Assembly (NCBI RefSeq): GCF_001647715.1
Contig: NZ_CP015600.1
Location: 2,480,001 to 2,544,000 of the forward strand
Direction: 5' to 3'
Origin: Pseudomonas antarctica
GTDB taxonomy: Bacteria; Pseudomonadota; Gammaproteobacteria; Pseudomonadales; Pseudomonadaceae
Length of the DNA: 64,000 nt
This document shows positions 25,822 to 34,860 of the stretch, piece after piece. The notes beneath the pieces were generated by a model that saw only the letters and a list, made by a program, of their open reading frames with translations, ran no database searches and was not told the origin of the DNA. The translations under genes and the position numbers were made by a program. Each line of letters begins with the position of its first letter. Position 1 is the first letter of the stretch.

Positions 25822-26199
25822 TTAAGCACTACCCCGACTCGCCAACCAAAAATACAACGGCGACGTCACCACCAACCCCACCACCCAAGACAAATCCGCC
25901 CCGTTAAGGTGTTCGGAAATCGGCCCCACATACAGCGGCGTGTTCATAAACGCAATCTGCACCGCAATCCCCACTGCATATGCCAGCACCATGTCGATGA
26001 AGTGGCCGATGAAGTCTTTGCCGGCTAACACCGCTGCAATCGCGCAGGCGGCGAATACGAGGATGGAGATCACCGCGCGGCTCTTGGCGGTTGGAATCCA
26101 GCGATACGCGAAGGTCTGCACCAAGGTGATGATCCACAGTGCCGCGCCGTGCAGGTTGAGGGCGTTGTGGCTGATCACGCTGAGCATAAACAGCACCGG
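25822..26199 (-). pseudogene. degraded NCS1-type permease (C-terminal remnant)
   Basis: About 125 codons resembling the C-terminal part of purine/cytosine/hydantoin permeases: SVISHNALNLHGAALWIITL, AYRWIPTAKSRAVISI, GKDFIGHFIDMVL, then directly AVGIAVQIAFMNTPLYVGP and LNGADLSWVVGL. Full-length relatives are about 450-500 residues, so most of the N-terminus is missing. From memory of the family, a further block of about 45 residues (the PWTAINL region) is deleted after DMVL. It probably once imported the substrate of the operon that precedes it. The remnant joins a hairpin at 26205-26233. Confidence 0.7.
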
Positions 26200-26204
26200 C
26201 ATCA

Positions 26205-26233
26205 ACTGAAGCCGCACCCGCTGCGGCTTCAGT
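26205..26233. terminator. strong hairpin after the RraA-like gene
   Basis: Perfect 12-bp arms ACTGAAGCCGCA / TGCGGCTTCAGT with a 5-base loop, 11 bases past the RraA-like stop. No U-tract follows, so it may act in mRNA stability or as a deletion junction rather than as a classical terminator. Confidence 0.5.
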
Positions 26234-26243
26234 CGTCGGCCAG

Positions 26244-26897
26244 TCAGCGGCGCGGGGTCTGCAAGGCGTGGTAGCCGTAATCGGCGCGGGCTTTGCGTAA
26301 AGGAACGCCCGCCTCGATAGCCGCACGAATATGCGCTTCGGCCTGGTGGATTTCTTCGGCCACCGCCAGCACTTCGCTCAGTGAACCGGCCGGAATCACT
26401 ACCAGGCCATCACCGTCGCCGCGCAACCAATCATCGGGCTGTACCCGCACGCCGCCCAGCGTAACGGGCGCCTGGATCGCTTCGACACGCACGCGATCCT
26501 TGCCGGTGCGCATCCAGTTACCCCGGGCAAAGATCGGGTAGTTAAGCGCCAGCGCACGGTCGACATCGCGGCAGATACCGTCAATCACCGTCCCGGCCAA
26601 CTGCTTGCGGGCGGCGGTGGAGGTCAGCAAATCGCCCCACACGGTGGTGTCGAGCCGCGCCTGGTTGTCGATCACTACCACCTGGCCGGCCTCAAGGTCG
26701 TCGATGTAGTCACCCACCGAGCCGCCGTCCAGGCCAGTAGGGCCGTAGCGCAGGGTCCAGGCTTTGCCTGTGAGGTTGAATGAGCGGTCCAGAGGCATGA
26801 TGCCGGTGCACTGGCAAACGATTTTCAGGCGGTCCATCGCATCGCTGAGGTCGGTGCAACTCAGGGCGTTGAGACGGGTAAAAATAGAGGTTTGCAT
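26244..26897 (-). CDS. RraA family protein / HMG-type aldolase-like
   Basis: 217 residues. The RraA fold is recognised by LSCTDLSDAMDRL, GKAWTLRYGP, AGQVVVIDN, WGDLLTSTAAR and TVIDGICRDVD (the conserved Arg-Asp for metal and substrate). Relatives either regulate RNase E or cleave 4-hydroxy-4-methyl-2-oxoglutarate or oxaloacetate-type acids to pyruvate. Its operon with a hydroxyacid dehydrogenase and a PEPC-like protein favours a catabolic lyase. GGAAGG precedes the ATG; the upstream gene ends 27 bp earlier. Confidence 0.85.
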   Translation of the reverse strand: MQTSIFTRLNALSCTDLSDAMDRLKIVCQCTGIMPLDRSFNLTGKAWTLRYGPTGLDGGSVGDYIDDLEAGQVVVIDNQARLDTTVWGDLLTSTAARKQLAGTVIDGICRDVDRALALNYPIFARGNWMRTGKDRVRVEAIQAPVTLGGVRVQPDDWLRGDGDGLVVIPAGSLSEVLAVAEEIHQAEAHIRAAIEAGVPLRKARADYGYHALQTPRR

Positions 26898-26924
26898 GAT
26901 GTGGCCTTCCTTGTGTCCGGTAGG

Positions 26925-27980
26925 TTAACGCGCGCTGGCGGCGGCACTGAATGCGTGGATCTTGTCGACGATCTGGCGCGACGCCGTCCTGATTGCCGTG
27001 GTGGTATTGCCGGCGATATGTGGCGTCAGTTGCGCGTTGGGAATGCCGGTCAGTGGCGAGTCGAACCGGTCTTTTTCCAGGGCAAAGGTATCGATGGCGA
27101 CCGCTTTGATATGCCTGGGAAACTGGCGCATGAAGGCTGCCAACTGGTGCTCGTCAACGATCCCGCCGCGAGCGGTATTGATGAGGATTGAACCCTGGCG
27201 CATCTGCCGGAACTCGGCAGTGCCGAACAAACCTCGGGTCTGTGGGGTGAGCGGTACGTGGATCGAGACGAGGTCCGCCTCGGCCAGTAACTGTTCAAGG
27301 CTTGCTCGTCGTTCAAGCTCAAGGGTGCGCGCCACCGGTTCGGTGAAGCGCTCGGACCCGGTGGCGATCACCTTGATGCCCAGCGCCGCAGCCTTGCGCG
27401 CCACCTGCCGGGCAATGCTGCCGGTGCCCACCAGCCCAAGCGTCAGTTCGGCGTATTCGCGGGCAGGTGCCAAGCTGCCTTTTGCCCAATGGCCGTTGTG
27501 CGTTTCGGCGTTGTAGTCATCCAGGTCGCGAGACAGAAACAGCGCCTGGGCCACGACGTATTCGGCAACAGCGACCGCGTTGGAACCCGGCGTGTTGAGT
27601 ATCGCCACACCACACTGCTCGCACGCCAGCCGATCAATATGGTTAACCCCGGTGCCGGCCTGGGCAATGGCGCGCAAGGGTGTGGCCAGCGCGGGCGAGG
27701 TGGCGGCGCGGATCAGGCTGGCGCCGAAGGGGATGTTCAGGCGCGTCTTGAACACGCTATAACCCCCGGCCTGATTCACCGCGGCAATAAAGGCAGGCTC
27801 GTCATGGCAGTTGATCTCGGCATAGTGAATGCGCGTGGCGTAGTGCTGCCGGATGCGGTCTTTGTCGGCGAAGTAGTGCAGGTTGAGGGTGACGACCAGG
27901 CCCAGTTCAAGAAAGCGATCGACTTCCTCAAACAGTAACGGCGGCCCGGGGGCATCCAGTATCAGGGTGGTAAATGCCAT
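26925..27980 (-). CDS. D-isomer-specific 2-hydroxyacid dehydrogenase
   Basis: 351 residues. The NAD-binding domain has the GLVGTGSIARQVARKAAALG Rossmann motif. The catalytic residues fit the family: Arg in INTARGGIVDE, Glu in the following helix, and His in LTPHIAGNT. It reduces a 2-oxo acid to the D-hydroxy acid or the reverse; the substrate is unknown. It sits 64 bp after the PEPC-like gene and 27 bp before the RraA-like gene, so is almost certainly cotranscribed. The N-terminal 100 residues are divergent. Confidence 0.9.
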   Translation of the reverse strand: MAFTTLILDAPGPPLLFEEVDRFLELGLVVTLNLHYFADKDRIRQHYATRIHYAEINCHDEPAFIAAVNQAGGYSVFKTRLNIPFGASLIRAATSPALATPLRAIAQAGTGVNHIDRLACEQCGVAILNTPGSNAVAVAEYVVAQALFLSRDLDDYNAETHNGHWAKGSLAPAREYAELTLGLVGTGSIARQVARKAAALGIKVIATGSERFTEPVARTLELERRASLEQLLAEADLVSIHVPLTPQTRGLFGTAEFRQMRQGSILINTARGGIVDEHQLAAFMRQFPRHIKAVAIDTFALEKDRFDSPLTGIPNAQLTPHIAGNTTTAIRTASRQIVDKIHAFSAAASAR

Positions 27981-28044
27981 ACAGTTGATCCTCTTGGAGG
28001 GTAGCGCCTGCCGATACCCAGGTTGCCCTGGGTACCGGGGTTAA

Positions 28045-30732
28045 TCACCAGGTGAAATGGTGCGCGCTTGCGGGATCGACCAGGCCCGCGTCGGTACTCA
28101 CGGCCGCGAGGAACCCGCTGTAGAAATCATTCAGCGATGAAGACTGGATGAACTCGGGATTGCGCTTGGCGTAGATAAGAAACAACCGATAGATTCGCAG
28201 GTTCTTTTCCTTGCGGTAGACCTCTGCCTTGAGGCTCGGCCACAGATTGAGCAAGCTGCTTTCCTTGATTTTCCACGGGTCCGCCGGCTCGGTGCCGGTG
28301 GTGGCTTTGTGGACAAAGCGCTTACCTTCAATGACTTCCAGGTGCAGGCTGGCCAGCAGTTGCTCGGCCGTGCCGACGGCTTCGGTCTTCAAGGCTTGCG
28401 CCAACGCCAGGATGTGGGCCTTTTCCGGGAGGCTGCCGGTCAAGGTCAGCCAGGCGCATTTGAGGTCGGTTCGCGCAATGGCGTAGGCCATGCCTTTGAC
28501 GTAGGTGTGAAAGCTCTCATCCTCGTTGAAGGCCTTCGCCAAGTGCGTTGCCGGTTCTTGCGCGAACTGCCCGACGCCGATCAGTTCGCTGTGCAACCCA
28601 CCGGCCAGCAAGGCACGGGTCCAGGGAATCGCACGAATGGCATCGGGGCGCGACTCGAAAACCTTGATGTTGAAGATACGCGAAGGCGGCCGGGTGCCCT
28701 TGGCGGTGGCCCTGACCACGTCAAATCGCGCCAGGTCCCGCAGCAGAGAGGGCAGCGCGGGGTGCTCGAAGAACGTCGCCTGGTAACGGCGCACCACGTC
28801 CCCCCAACGTTGAATCCTGCCGGCAATGACGTCCTCGGACGGTTGCGGCTGGGGCTCGGCGTGCATACGGTACAACTGGCTGAGAAAGTTGACGGACTGG
28901 TTGCGGGTCAGCAGATGAGCGCGCATCTCCGCGCACCCGGCCAGCATGAACCGGGTTTCCGGACCCTCCAGCGCGCCGAACTCCTGCAAGGTCTCTGCGA
29001 TCACCCCGTTACACCGTGCGTGTTCCCCACCCATGATGACGTGGACGACCACCTCGATTCCGTAGCGGGCCGCGATCGACTTGTGCCGGTTGGCAATCGC
29101 CATATTCAGTTTGTGCATGGCCTTGCCGCCTTGCTTGCCCGTGTCGCTGGGGCCAAACGTGATGTATTGGCGGTTGCCGCGTGTTGCCAGATGCTGGCGG
29201 TACACCGGGTTTTCGTACACCTCATGCACCGTGGCAAGCGTGCGCTCGGCACCGGCGAGGTCTTCGGGTTGCAGGGCGATGTCGATCCCGTCGCGCACTC
29301 GGGCCGCCTTCATCAAGAACAGCACCTCCAGCGCGCTGAGGGCCGAGGTGTACTCGGCGATCCCGTGGATTTTCATCCTGTCGCGATAACGGTCGATCAT
29401 TTCAAACCGCTCGACCGCGTTGCGCGCATCGTGCATGCGGATATAGCTCGGGTCCTGCTCCATCAGCGCAATGTAATCCTGGCCGGCGTATTGCTGGACT
29501 TTCCTGGTATAAATCGGCGTGGTGCGTTGCAGATATCCTTGCCACAGGGCAGCGGGCGTCTGGGCTGCCTCGCCTTCCAGTGCGACCTCAAGCGCAGCCT
29601 GACGCGCACGTTCATCCAGCTCGCGATAGTGCAGGCCCTGGCCCAGGCCGATGGATTCCAGCCATTGGCTGGACAGAATTTCATCGACCACGCTGCTGAA
29701 CATCTCGGCGTTTTCACGAAACTCGATGTCCAGGTAGTGAAAGCCAAACGCATGCACCCGCAGCAGCAGGCGGTCGATGGCAGCCGGCTGGGTAAAACGG
29801 ATGCTGCCCAGTGCCTCGATCAGCTCGGCGGGCTGCTCGAAATGCGCGGGGTGATCCTTGCCCAGGCGTGCCCGAATCTCTTCCAGGCGGTGCTGTGCGC
29901 CGCCGGCCTTGATCAGGCTGTCGATATCAGCGATGTAGCGGTTGCGCAGCGCGGTTTCCAGCGCCACGACCAGGGTTTCGGTGTGCTGGTTGGTGTCATA
30001 GGGGCGGCCATCCTTGTCGCCGTATAACCAGGTAAACAAGCTCAGCCATTTTTCCTGCGTCGCCAGGCCCAGGGCGTGATGCACGTCGGGCAACGCGTCA
30101 TACACACTGTCGGCGTAAAAAATCTGCGACTCGATATCGGTGCCATTACTGCCCGACCACACGGCGTTGTACAACTCCAGCAGCAGCTGCGCAGTGACTT
30201 GGGGCTTTTTGAGACCACGGTCCTCGACGTGCTGCGCCAGTTTCTGCAAGACCAGCACGACGGAATGCTTGAGCTGGTCGGTCTCTTTGCACAGCAGCCC
30301 CAGGCTGATATTTACCCCGGCCGGTGCAGCAATCAACTGCGAGTCGAGCGTGAGCAACTGACGGGGCAGGCTGGCTTGCGAAGCAATCTGGGTCGCCACG
30401 CTTCTGACTGACAATTCGAACAGCAGCTGCTTGATCAGCAACAACTTCCAGAACGCCTCGACGTCTTTGCTGGAGCGGGACTCGAAGAACGCCTTGCCCA
30501 AAGCCGCCGCCAATTTCGCATCAGCCTTGTCCAGATACGACAGCGTATCGATTTCGGCGTAGATCCTCAGGCAGGCTCGGGTGTGCGGGGTTTGGGAAGC
30601 GTCATCCGTGTTGGCCTTGAGTGCGTGCTCCAGTGCTCGCCATAGAACGTCATGCAGTAACGCGGGGTTGGTATGGCGCAGTGACGGGCGAGTTGATGCA
30701 TTTTCCAGTATGGAGTTGATCACATGATTCAT
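28045..30732 (-). CDS. divergent phosphoenolpyruvate carboxylase-like protein
   Basis: 895 residues, the length of PEPC. Family blocks are visible but altered: WLYGDKDGRPYDT (236-247, for W-GGDRDGNP-VT), LDIEFRE (334-340), ITFGPSDTGKQGGKA (524-538, for GYSDSAKDAG), VVHVIMGGEHARCNG (562-576, for TLFHGRGGxVGRGGGP) and IRAIPWTRA (699-707). The catalytic TAHPTE histidine motif is not found; AAPAGVN lies roughly where it would be. The GRGG loop arginines are also changed. The reaction may therefore differ from PEP carboxylation. ATG 30732 follows GAGG and heads a three-to-four-gene operon. Confidence 0.75.
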   Translation of the reverse strand: MNHVINSILENASTRPSLRHTNPALLHDVLWRALEHALKANTDDASQTPHTRACLRIYAEIDTLSYLDKADAKLAAALGKAFFESRSSKDVEAFWKLLLIKQLLFELSVRSVATQIASQASLPRQLLTLDSQLIAAPAGVNISLGLLCKETDQLKHSVVLVLQKLAQHVEDRGLKKPQVTAQLLLELYNAVWSGSNGTDIESQIFYADSVYDALPDVHHALGLATQEKWLSLFTWLYGDKDGRPYDTNQHTETLVVALETALRNRYIADIDSLIKAGGAQHRLEEIRARLGKDHPAHFEQPAELIEALGSIRFTQPAAIDRLLLRVHAFGFHYLDIEFRENAEMFSSVVDEILSSQWLESIGLGQGLHYRELDERARQAALEVALEGEAAQTPAALWQGYLQRTTPIYTRKVQQYAGQDYIALMEQDPSYIRMHDARNAVERFEMIDRYRDRMKIHGIAEYTSALSALEVLFLMKAARVRDGIDIALQPEDLAGAERTLATVHEVYENPVYRQHLATRGNRQYITFGPSDTGKQGGKAMHKLNMAIANRHKSIAARYGIEVVVHVIMGGEHARCNGVIAETLQEFGALEGPETRFMLAGCAEMRAHLLTRNQSVNFLSQLYRMHAEPQPQPSEDVIAGRIQRWGDVVRRYQATFFEHPALPSLLRDLARFDVVRATAKGTRPPSRIFNIKVFESRPDAIRAIPWTRALLAGGLHSELIGVGQFAQEPATHLAKAFNEDESFHTYVKGMAYAIARTDLKCAWLTLTGSLPEKAHILALAQALKTEAVGTAEQLLASLHLEVIEGKRFVHKATTGTEPADPWKIKESSLLNLWPSLKAEVYRKEKNLRIYRLFLIYAKRNPEFIQSSSLNDFYSGFLAAVSTDAGLVDPASAHHFTW

Positions 30733-30750
30733 GGGTTCGAGCCTCGATAA

Positions 30751-30758
30751 TTGTACAA
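30751..30758. promoter_or_regulatory. palindromic candidate operator
   Basis: TTGTACAA within AATTGTACAAAT lies about 20 bases upstream of the PEPC-like start. Such palindromes are typical of GntR/FadR-type operators. No regulator gene is adjacent. Confidence 0.3.
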
Positions 30759-31294
30759 ATCCCTTGTTTGCATTGCGCAGAACAGGCACACGCAAAATCA
30801 TCAATGTCCCAGGCTTAACCCACTGCGTCGTAACGAACGGAACTCACCTGTTCGCCGACAGAAAGCCCCCCTTGTCGGTACCGAAAAACGGCAAAAAAAT
30901 GAAACAACTTGTTACATCTGTGGGCAATAAAACATGCTCCGAATTTTTCGACAAAAGACCTTTTTGGAATAGAACGCTAGGAAAAAATGATAGGGAGCTA
31001 ATAAAAATCACAGCGCTGAGTTCTGTTTCAGTGCCGAGCGCTTTTATAAAACCCTGATTCTTCGAAATTAAATCCACGCGCTCAAAAAACGCTCGCCTCG
31101 GGAAGAATTTCGCGAAGGCGCAACCTGCGAGCACAACCTAAACAATTCTTCATAAACTCGAAGTTATGAAAAAGCAGAGCAGGCTTATTGCCAGCCCGTT
31201 AGAGTCATTTTTCGTATTAAGCGTTTTACCCAAGGAGTGCGCGCCTTGGCACTAAAAATTAGGGTGGTCTGACCTCGTTTTTACCTGACCCACC
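30759..31294. other. intergenic between divergent genes
   Basis: An AT-rich stretch of over 500 bases. It should hold the promoter of the PEPC-like operon. No gene is supported on either strand. Confidence 0.4.
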
Positions 31295-31321
31295 GCCATC
31301 GCGGGCAAGCCCGCTCCCACA
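31295..31321. repeat. single REP half
   Basis: GCCATCGCGGGCAAGCCCGC then TCCCACA, one half of the common REP type, just upstream of a GNAT gene. Confidence 0.75.
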
Positions 31322-31333
31322 AGGTTTCATGCC

Positions 31334-31768
31334 ATGCCTACGATCCGCGTCATGACCCCAACCGACTACGACGCTGTGCTCGAACTGATGCAAAACACCC
31401 CCGGTATTTCCCTGCGTGACGCCGACTCCCGCGAGGCCACGCAGCGTTATCTGGCGCGCAACCCGCAGATGAGTTTTGTCGCCGAAGCCGAGCGCCGGTT
31501 GATCGGCTGTGTGATGTGCGGCCATGATGGGCGTCGCGGGTATTTGCAACACTTGCTGGTGTTGCCGGACTATCGTCGCCAAGGCATCGCCCAAGTGTTA
31601 GTGCAACGCTGCCTCGCTGCGCTGGAGCAGCAGGGCATCCATAAATGCCACCTCGACGTTTTCAAAACCAACACCCACGCGGCCGAGTATTGGCAAGGGC
31701 AGGGCTGGACACTTCGAACGGATATCGACCGTTATTCATTCACCCGAAAGGGCAATGAAAACGCATGA
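31334..31768 (+). CDS. GNAT family N-acetyltransferase
   Basis: 144 residues (MPTIRVMTPTDYDAVLELM). The acetyl-CoA loop is VLPDYRRQGIAQVLVQRCLAAL, and the C-terminal KTNTHAAEYWQGQGW is typical. The substrate is unknown. The next GNAT gene starts 12 bp downstream, so the two are probably cotranscribed. Confidence 0.9.
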   Translation: MPTIRVMTPTDYDAVLELMQNTPGISLRDADSREATQRYLARNPQMSFVAEAERRLIGCVMCGHDGRRGYLQHLLVLPDYRRQGIAQVLVQRCLAALEQQGIHKCHLDVFKTNTHAAEYWQGQGWTLRTDIDRYSFTRKGNENA

Positions 31769-31780
31769 AAGGACAACGCA

Positions 31781-32254
31781 ATGCTCGAGATCAAACGGGC
31801 CACGCCCGACGACGCCAACGCCGCGTTTAACATCCGCCGCGAAGCCATTCGTAGCCAATGCATCGGCGCCTACACCGCTGAACAAATGGCGCTGTGGACG
31901 CGTGGCTCCGCTGAGGACGGCTACAGCGTGCTGATGGACAAGCCGTTTTACCTGGGCTGGGTACAGGGTGAACCGGTCGCCACCGGCATGCTCGACCTCG
32001 ACAACAACGAAGTGGGCGCGCTGTTTGTGCTGCCGGCGTTCACCGGTCGCGGGTACGGCAAGAACATGCTGGACCATCTGGAAAAGGTCGCGCGGGAATC
32101 AGCGATTGAACAGGTGGTGCTGGACGCCACGTTGAACGCAGCGAGCTTTTACAGAGCGTGCGGGTATGTGGGCGATGAGCAGGCGGTGTATCACTCGCCG
32201 TCGGGATTAACGTTGGCGTGCATCCCGATGGTAAAGCGGCTGTCTGCGATGTAA
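31781..32254 (+). CDS. GNAT family N-acetyltransferase
   Basis: 157 residues (MLEIKRATPDDANAAFNIRR). The acetyl-CoA loop is FTGRGYGKNMLDHLEKVARE, followed by LNAASFYRACGY. AAAGGA precedes the ATG. It follows another acetyltransferase gene by 12 bp and is unrelated to it beyond the fold. Confidence 0.9.
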   Translation: MLEIKRATPDDANAAFNIRREAIRSQCIGAYTAEQMALWTRGSAEDGYSVLMDKPFYLGWVQGEPVATGMLDLDNNEVGALFVLPAFTGRGYGKNMLDHLEKVARESAIEQVVLDATLNAASFYRACGYVGDEQAVYHSPSGLTLACIPMVKRLSAM

Positions 32255-32272
32255 CGAACACCGCCGAACCCC

Positions 32273-32383
32273 TGTGGGAGCTGTCGAGCCCCGGCGAGGC
32301 TGCGATGGCGGCGGCACTGTCAAAATAGTTGCCGCCTGATACACCGCTCTCGCAGCCTCGCTAAAGCTCGACAGCTCCCACAC
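32273..32383. repeat. REP-like pair, GAGCTGTCGAGCC type
   Basis: TGTGGGAGCTGTCGAGCCCC at the left and the inverted GCTCGACAGCTCCCACA at the right enclose a GCGAGGCTGCGA / TCGCAGCCTCGC stem. This second family of extragenic palindromes also occurs as a half at 13947. Confidence 0.85.
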
Positions 32384-32390
32384 TTGATCT

Positions 32391-32873
32391 TCACTCGACG
32401 CTGAAGGCCGCACGCAGCCGCTCAATCACCTGCTCGACCGAAGCCCCCTGAATCATTGGCGGCGTCAGGCTCTCGCCAAACTCGCGCCACACAAACAACG
32501 TCAACTCCGCCCCATCGGTAAGCGCCTGTTCCGGTGCGCCAAAACCTTGCAGCATCCGATACCGCTCATCCCGCCAAAACGCCTGTTCCACCCAGTCATA
32601 CACCGGGATGAAATGAAAATGCAGTGGAAAGCCCGGCATATGCCCATAGCGGCTGATATACAGCCATTTCGGCTGCAGCTGTGCCTCCATCACCCGTTGG
32701 GTGTGAGCCAGTAAGCCACCCAGCTCCGCGAGTGCGGCCTCGGGCATATCGGCGAGGGTGTCGATGGGGGCTTTGGCGCCGAGCATCAGGTAACCCGGCA
32801 GCTTCGAGGCCAGGTGATGGTTGAGTAACCAGTGCTCGGTTTGATGAAGGATGAAAGCCGGGTCGATCTGCAT
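32391..32873 (-). CDS. HIT family protein
   Basis: 160 residues from ATG 32873 (MQIDPAFILHQTEHWL). The HIT region is reduced to PLHFHFIPVYDW, with part of the H-x-H-x-H nucleotide-binding triad. It probably hydrolyses or binds a nucleotide-linked substrate. Its tail ends beside the REP pair. Confidence 0.75.
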   Translation of the reverse strand: MQIDPAFILHQTEHWLLNHHLASKLPGYLMLGAKAPIDTLADMPEAALAELGGLLAHTQRVMEAQLQPKWLYISRYGHMPGFPLHFHFIPVYDWVEQAFWRDERYRMLQGFGAPEQALTDGAELTLFVWREFGESLTPPMIQGASVEQVIERLRAAFSVE

Positions 32874-33013
32874 AAACACGCGTCCATGAGAGCAGGGCGG
32901 GCAGGATAACAAGCACGGGCGCCTGTATCCCGCAAAAGCGCGCGATCTGTGTCTACCCCTGCGTCTGCCGAGTGGATAGTGTCGAGCCCCGTTCACTGAT
33001 TTGCGAGCACACG

Positions 33014-33343
33014 ATGGAACTGACTGCCGTCCCGTTTGGCATCACCGACTGGTCCAGCCTCGACGCCGTGATCCATCCCGGCGTTACCGGCAATGCCCTG
33101 TGGCGCACTTGCCAGTTTGGCACCACCCGTGTGCGCATGGTCGAGTACACCCCCGGCTACCTGGCCGACCACTGGTGTTGGCGCGGCCACGTCCTGCTGT
33201 GCCTCGAGGGCGAGTTACACACGGAGCTGGAGGATGGCCGCCAGTTCACGCTGACGGCCGGGATGAGTTACCAGGTGGGCAATGACATGGAAGGGCATCG
33301 CTCATCCACAGGCGTGGGGGCGAAGCTGTTTATTGTGGATTGA
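33014..33343 (+). CDS. small cupin protein with DHxxWRGH motif
   Basis: 109 residues forming a single cupin barrel. The motif LADHWCWRGHVLLCLEGEL matches the family often annotated as DHCW-motif cupin. It presumably binds a metal; the reaction is unknown. ATG 33014 is used, since the longer frame from 32972 would overlap regulatory sequence. Confidence 0.8.
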   Translation: MELTAVPFGITDWSSLDAVIHPGVTGNALWRTCQFGTTRVRMVEYTPGYLADHWCWRGHVLLCLEGELHTELEDGRQFTLTAGMSYQVGNDMEGHRSSTGVGAKLFIVD

Positions 33344-33407
33344 GCCTCACCCTTGCGAAACATCCTACCCAACTCCCGCGCCAAGCCAATGCTGAACTCA
33401 ATCAACG

Positions 33408-33490
33408 GTGGAGCTGGCTTGCCTGCGATGGCATCGACGGTGTGTCACTGATGGGCCGGGTTGCCGCATCGCAGGCAAGCCAGCGCCCAC
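33408..33490. repeat. REP palindrome pair
   Basis: GTGGAGCTGGCTTGCCTGCG and the inverted CGCAGGCAAGCCAGCGCCCAC, between convergent genes. Confidence 0.85.
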
Positions 33491-33581
33491 AAAAAAGCGA
33501 ATCTGCGGCGTACGCAAATTCGCTGTTGATCTAACCACTCAGGGCCAGGCGCGGTGCCGGGCTTTTGCTTACTGTTGCGGC

Positions 33582-34058
33582 TTAATGCATCTTGCTATGG
33601 TCCATGCCACCCATGTCGTTCAAGGCACGGGCCGGCGCTTTCACGTCGATCGACTGTTTCTCGCCCTTGGCGTTTTCCACGGTCAGGGTCAGCGGCACCT
33701 GGTCGCCTTCCTTGATCTGGCCGGTCAGGCCCATCAGCATCACGTGGTAGCCCTCCGGGTCGAGCTTGATCGCTTTGCCGGCGGGCAGGGCGACCGCGTT
33801 CACCGGGCCCATGCGCATCACGTCGTCTTTCATGCTCATTTCATGGATCTGCACGTCCTTGGCCACCGGCGACGCCACGCTGAGCAATTTGCTGTCGCTG
33901 TCGGCGGTGAGGGTCATGAACGCGCCGCTGGACGGTTGGCCCGCCACGGTCGCGCGGACCCACGCGTCGGTCACTTGTACCTGGGCGCTGGCGTGTGCCG
34001 CGAGGCCCAGCAGGGTCAGGCCGAAGGTGATGCGCTTGAGGTGTTGAACGGCAGTCAT
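33582..34058 (-). CDS. periplasmic copper chaperone PCu(A)C
   Basis: 158 residues with a signal peptide (ITFGLTLLGLAAHASA). The copper site is built from IHEMSM, VMRMGPV and GYHVMLMGL, the H-M...M...H-M pattern of PCuAC proteins. A His/Met tail (MGGMDHSKMH) can bind extra copper. It delivers Cu(I) to the CuA or CuB site of cytochrome oxidase. The ATG overlaps the SCO stop by one base (TAATG), so both are translated together. Confidence 0.9.
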   Translation of the reverse strand: MTAVQHLKRITFGLTLLGLAAHASAQVQVTDAWVRATVAGQPSSGAFMTLTADSDSKLLSVASPVAKDVQIHEMSMKDDVMRMGPVNAVALPAGKAIKLDPEGYHVMLMGLTGQIKEGDQVPLTLTVENAKGEKQSIDVKAPARALNDMGGMDHSKMH

Positions 34059-34666
34059 TAGCAGACCTCCATGACGGTGAGCAGGTCTTCTGCGCACTCT
34101 TTAGCGGTAAGGGATGCCGACAGGCCCAGGCGCAGGTTGCCACGGGTGTCGAAGACGAAACTGGTCGAGGTGTGGGACAGGGTGTAGGTGTCACCGGCGG
34201 GGATCTTTTCATAAAAGATCCCGAATTCCTTGGCGGCCACGGCGATTTCTTCCGGAGTGCCGTACAGCGCTTCGAAGCTGGGGTCGAAGGCCTTGACGTA
34301 GCGGTCGAGCAGTTCCGGTGTGTCGCGCTCGGGGTCGAGGGTGATAAACACCACTTGCATGATCTCGCCGTCGCGGCCCATCAGCTTCTTGGCCTGGGCG
34401 GCGCGGGCCAGGGTGGTCGGGCACACGGCCGGGCACTGGGTGAAACCGAAGAACACCACCGGCATGAGGCCACGGAACGAGCTCAGGGTGACGGTTTCGC
34501 CGTCAGTATTCTTGAGCTTGAAGGTGCGGCCCATGATCTTGTCACTGAGGTCCTTGCCGTACTTGAAGTTCAGCTTGGGGCTGTAGTCACAGCCGCCCAG
34601 TAAACTGCCGAGGCCCAGCAGGCCCATACCGGTCAGCACTTTGCGGCGGGTGAATAACGTACTCAT
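34058..34666 (-). CDS. SCO family copper metallochaperone lipoprotein
   Basis: 202 residues. An N-terminal RRKVLTGMGLLGLGSLLGGC is a lipoprotein signal with Cys26 as the lipid site and a Tat-like RR. The thioredoxin fold carries CPAVC (Cys78, Cys82) and the distal His in SHTSTSFV, the copper ligands of SCO proteins. It matures the CuA centre of cytochrome oxidase with the PCuAC partner downstream. The ATG is preceded by an alternative TTG. Confidence 0.92.
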   Translation of the reverse strand: MSTLFTRRKVLTGMGLLGLGSLLGGCDYSPKLNFKYGKDLSDKIMGRTFKLKNTDGETVTLSSFRGLMPVVFFGFTQCPAVCPTTLARAAQAKKLMGRDGEIMQVVFITLDPERDTPELLDRYVKAFDPSFEALYGTPEEIAVAAKEFGIFYEKIPAGDTYTLSHTSTSFVFDTRGNLRLGLSASLTAKECAEDLLTVMEVC

Positions 34667-34860
34667 CAACTGTGCATCCTGTGAAACGCCTGCATTGCTC
34701 TGGATCTACACATCAGGCTTTGACAGCCAGGCATTGAAACGTAGAAACGAGGAGGGCGCCCAGTCTACCAACCCTGGCCAGCCCGCGTAATCTGCGACGT
34801 TCTGCCACAGGGGCGCGTGGCGCTTCATCCTTTTGCGGCTTCGATGGTAAAGTCGCCGCC

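Noticed and set aside
28309..30027. Long forward open frame (572 codons) opposite the PEPC-like gene
   Set aside because: It is the complement of a well-supported gene with recognisable domains; high GC produces open antisense frames. Its sequence has no domain character.
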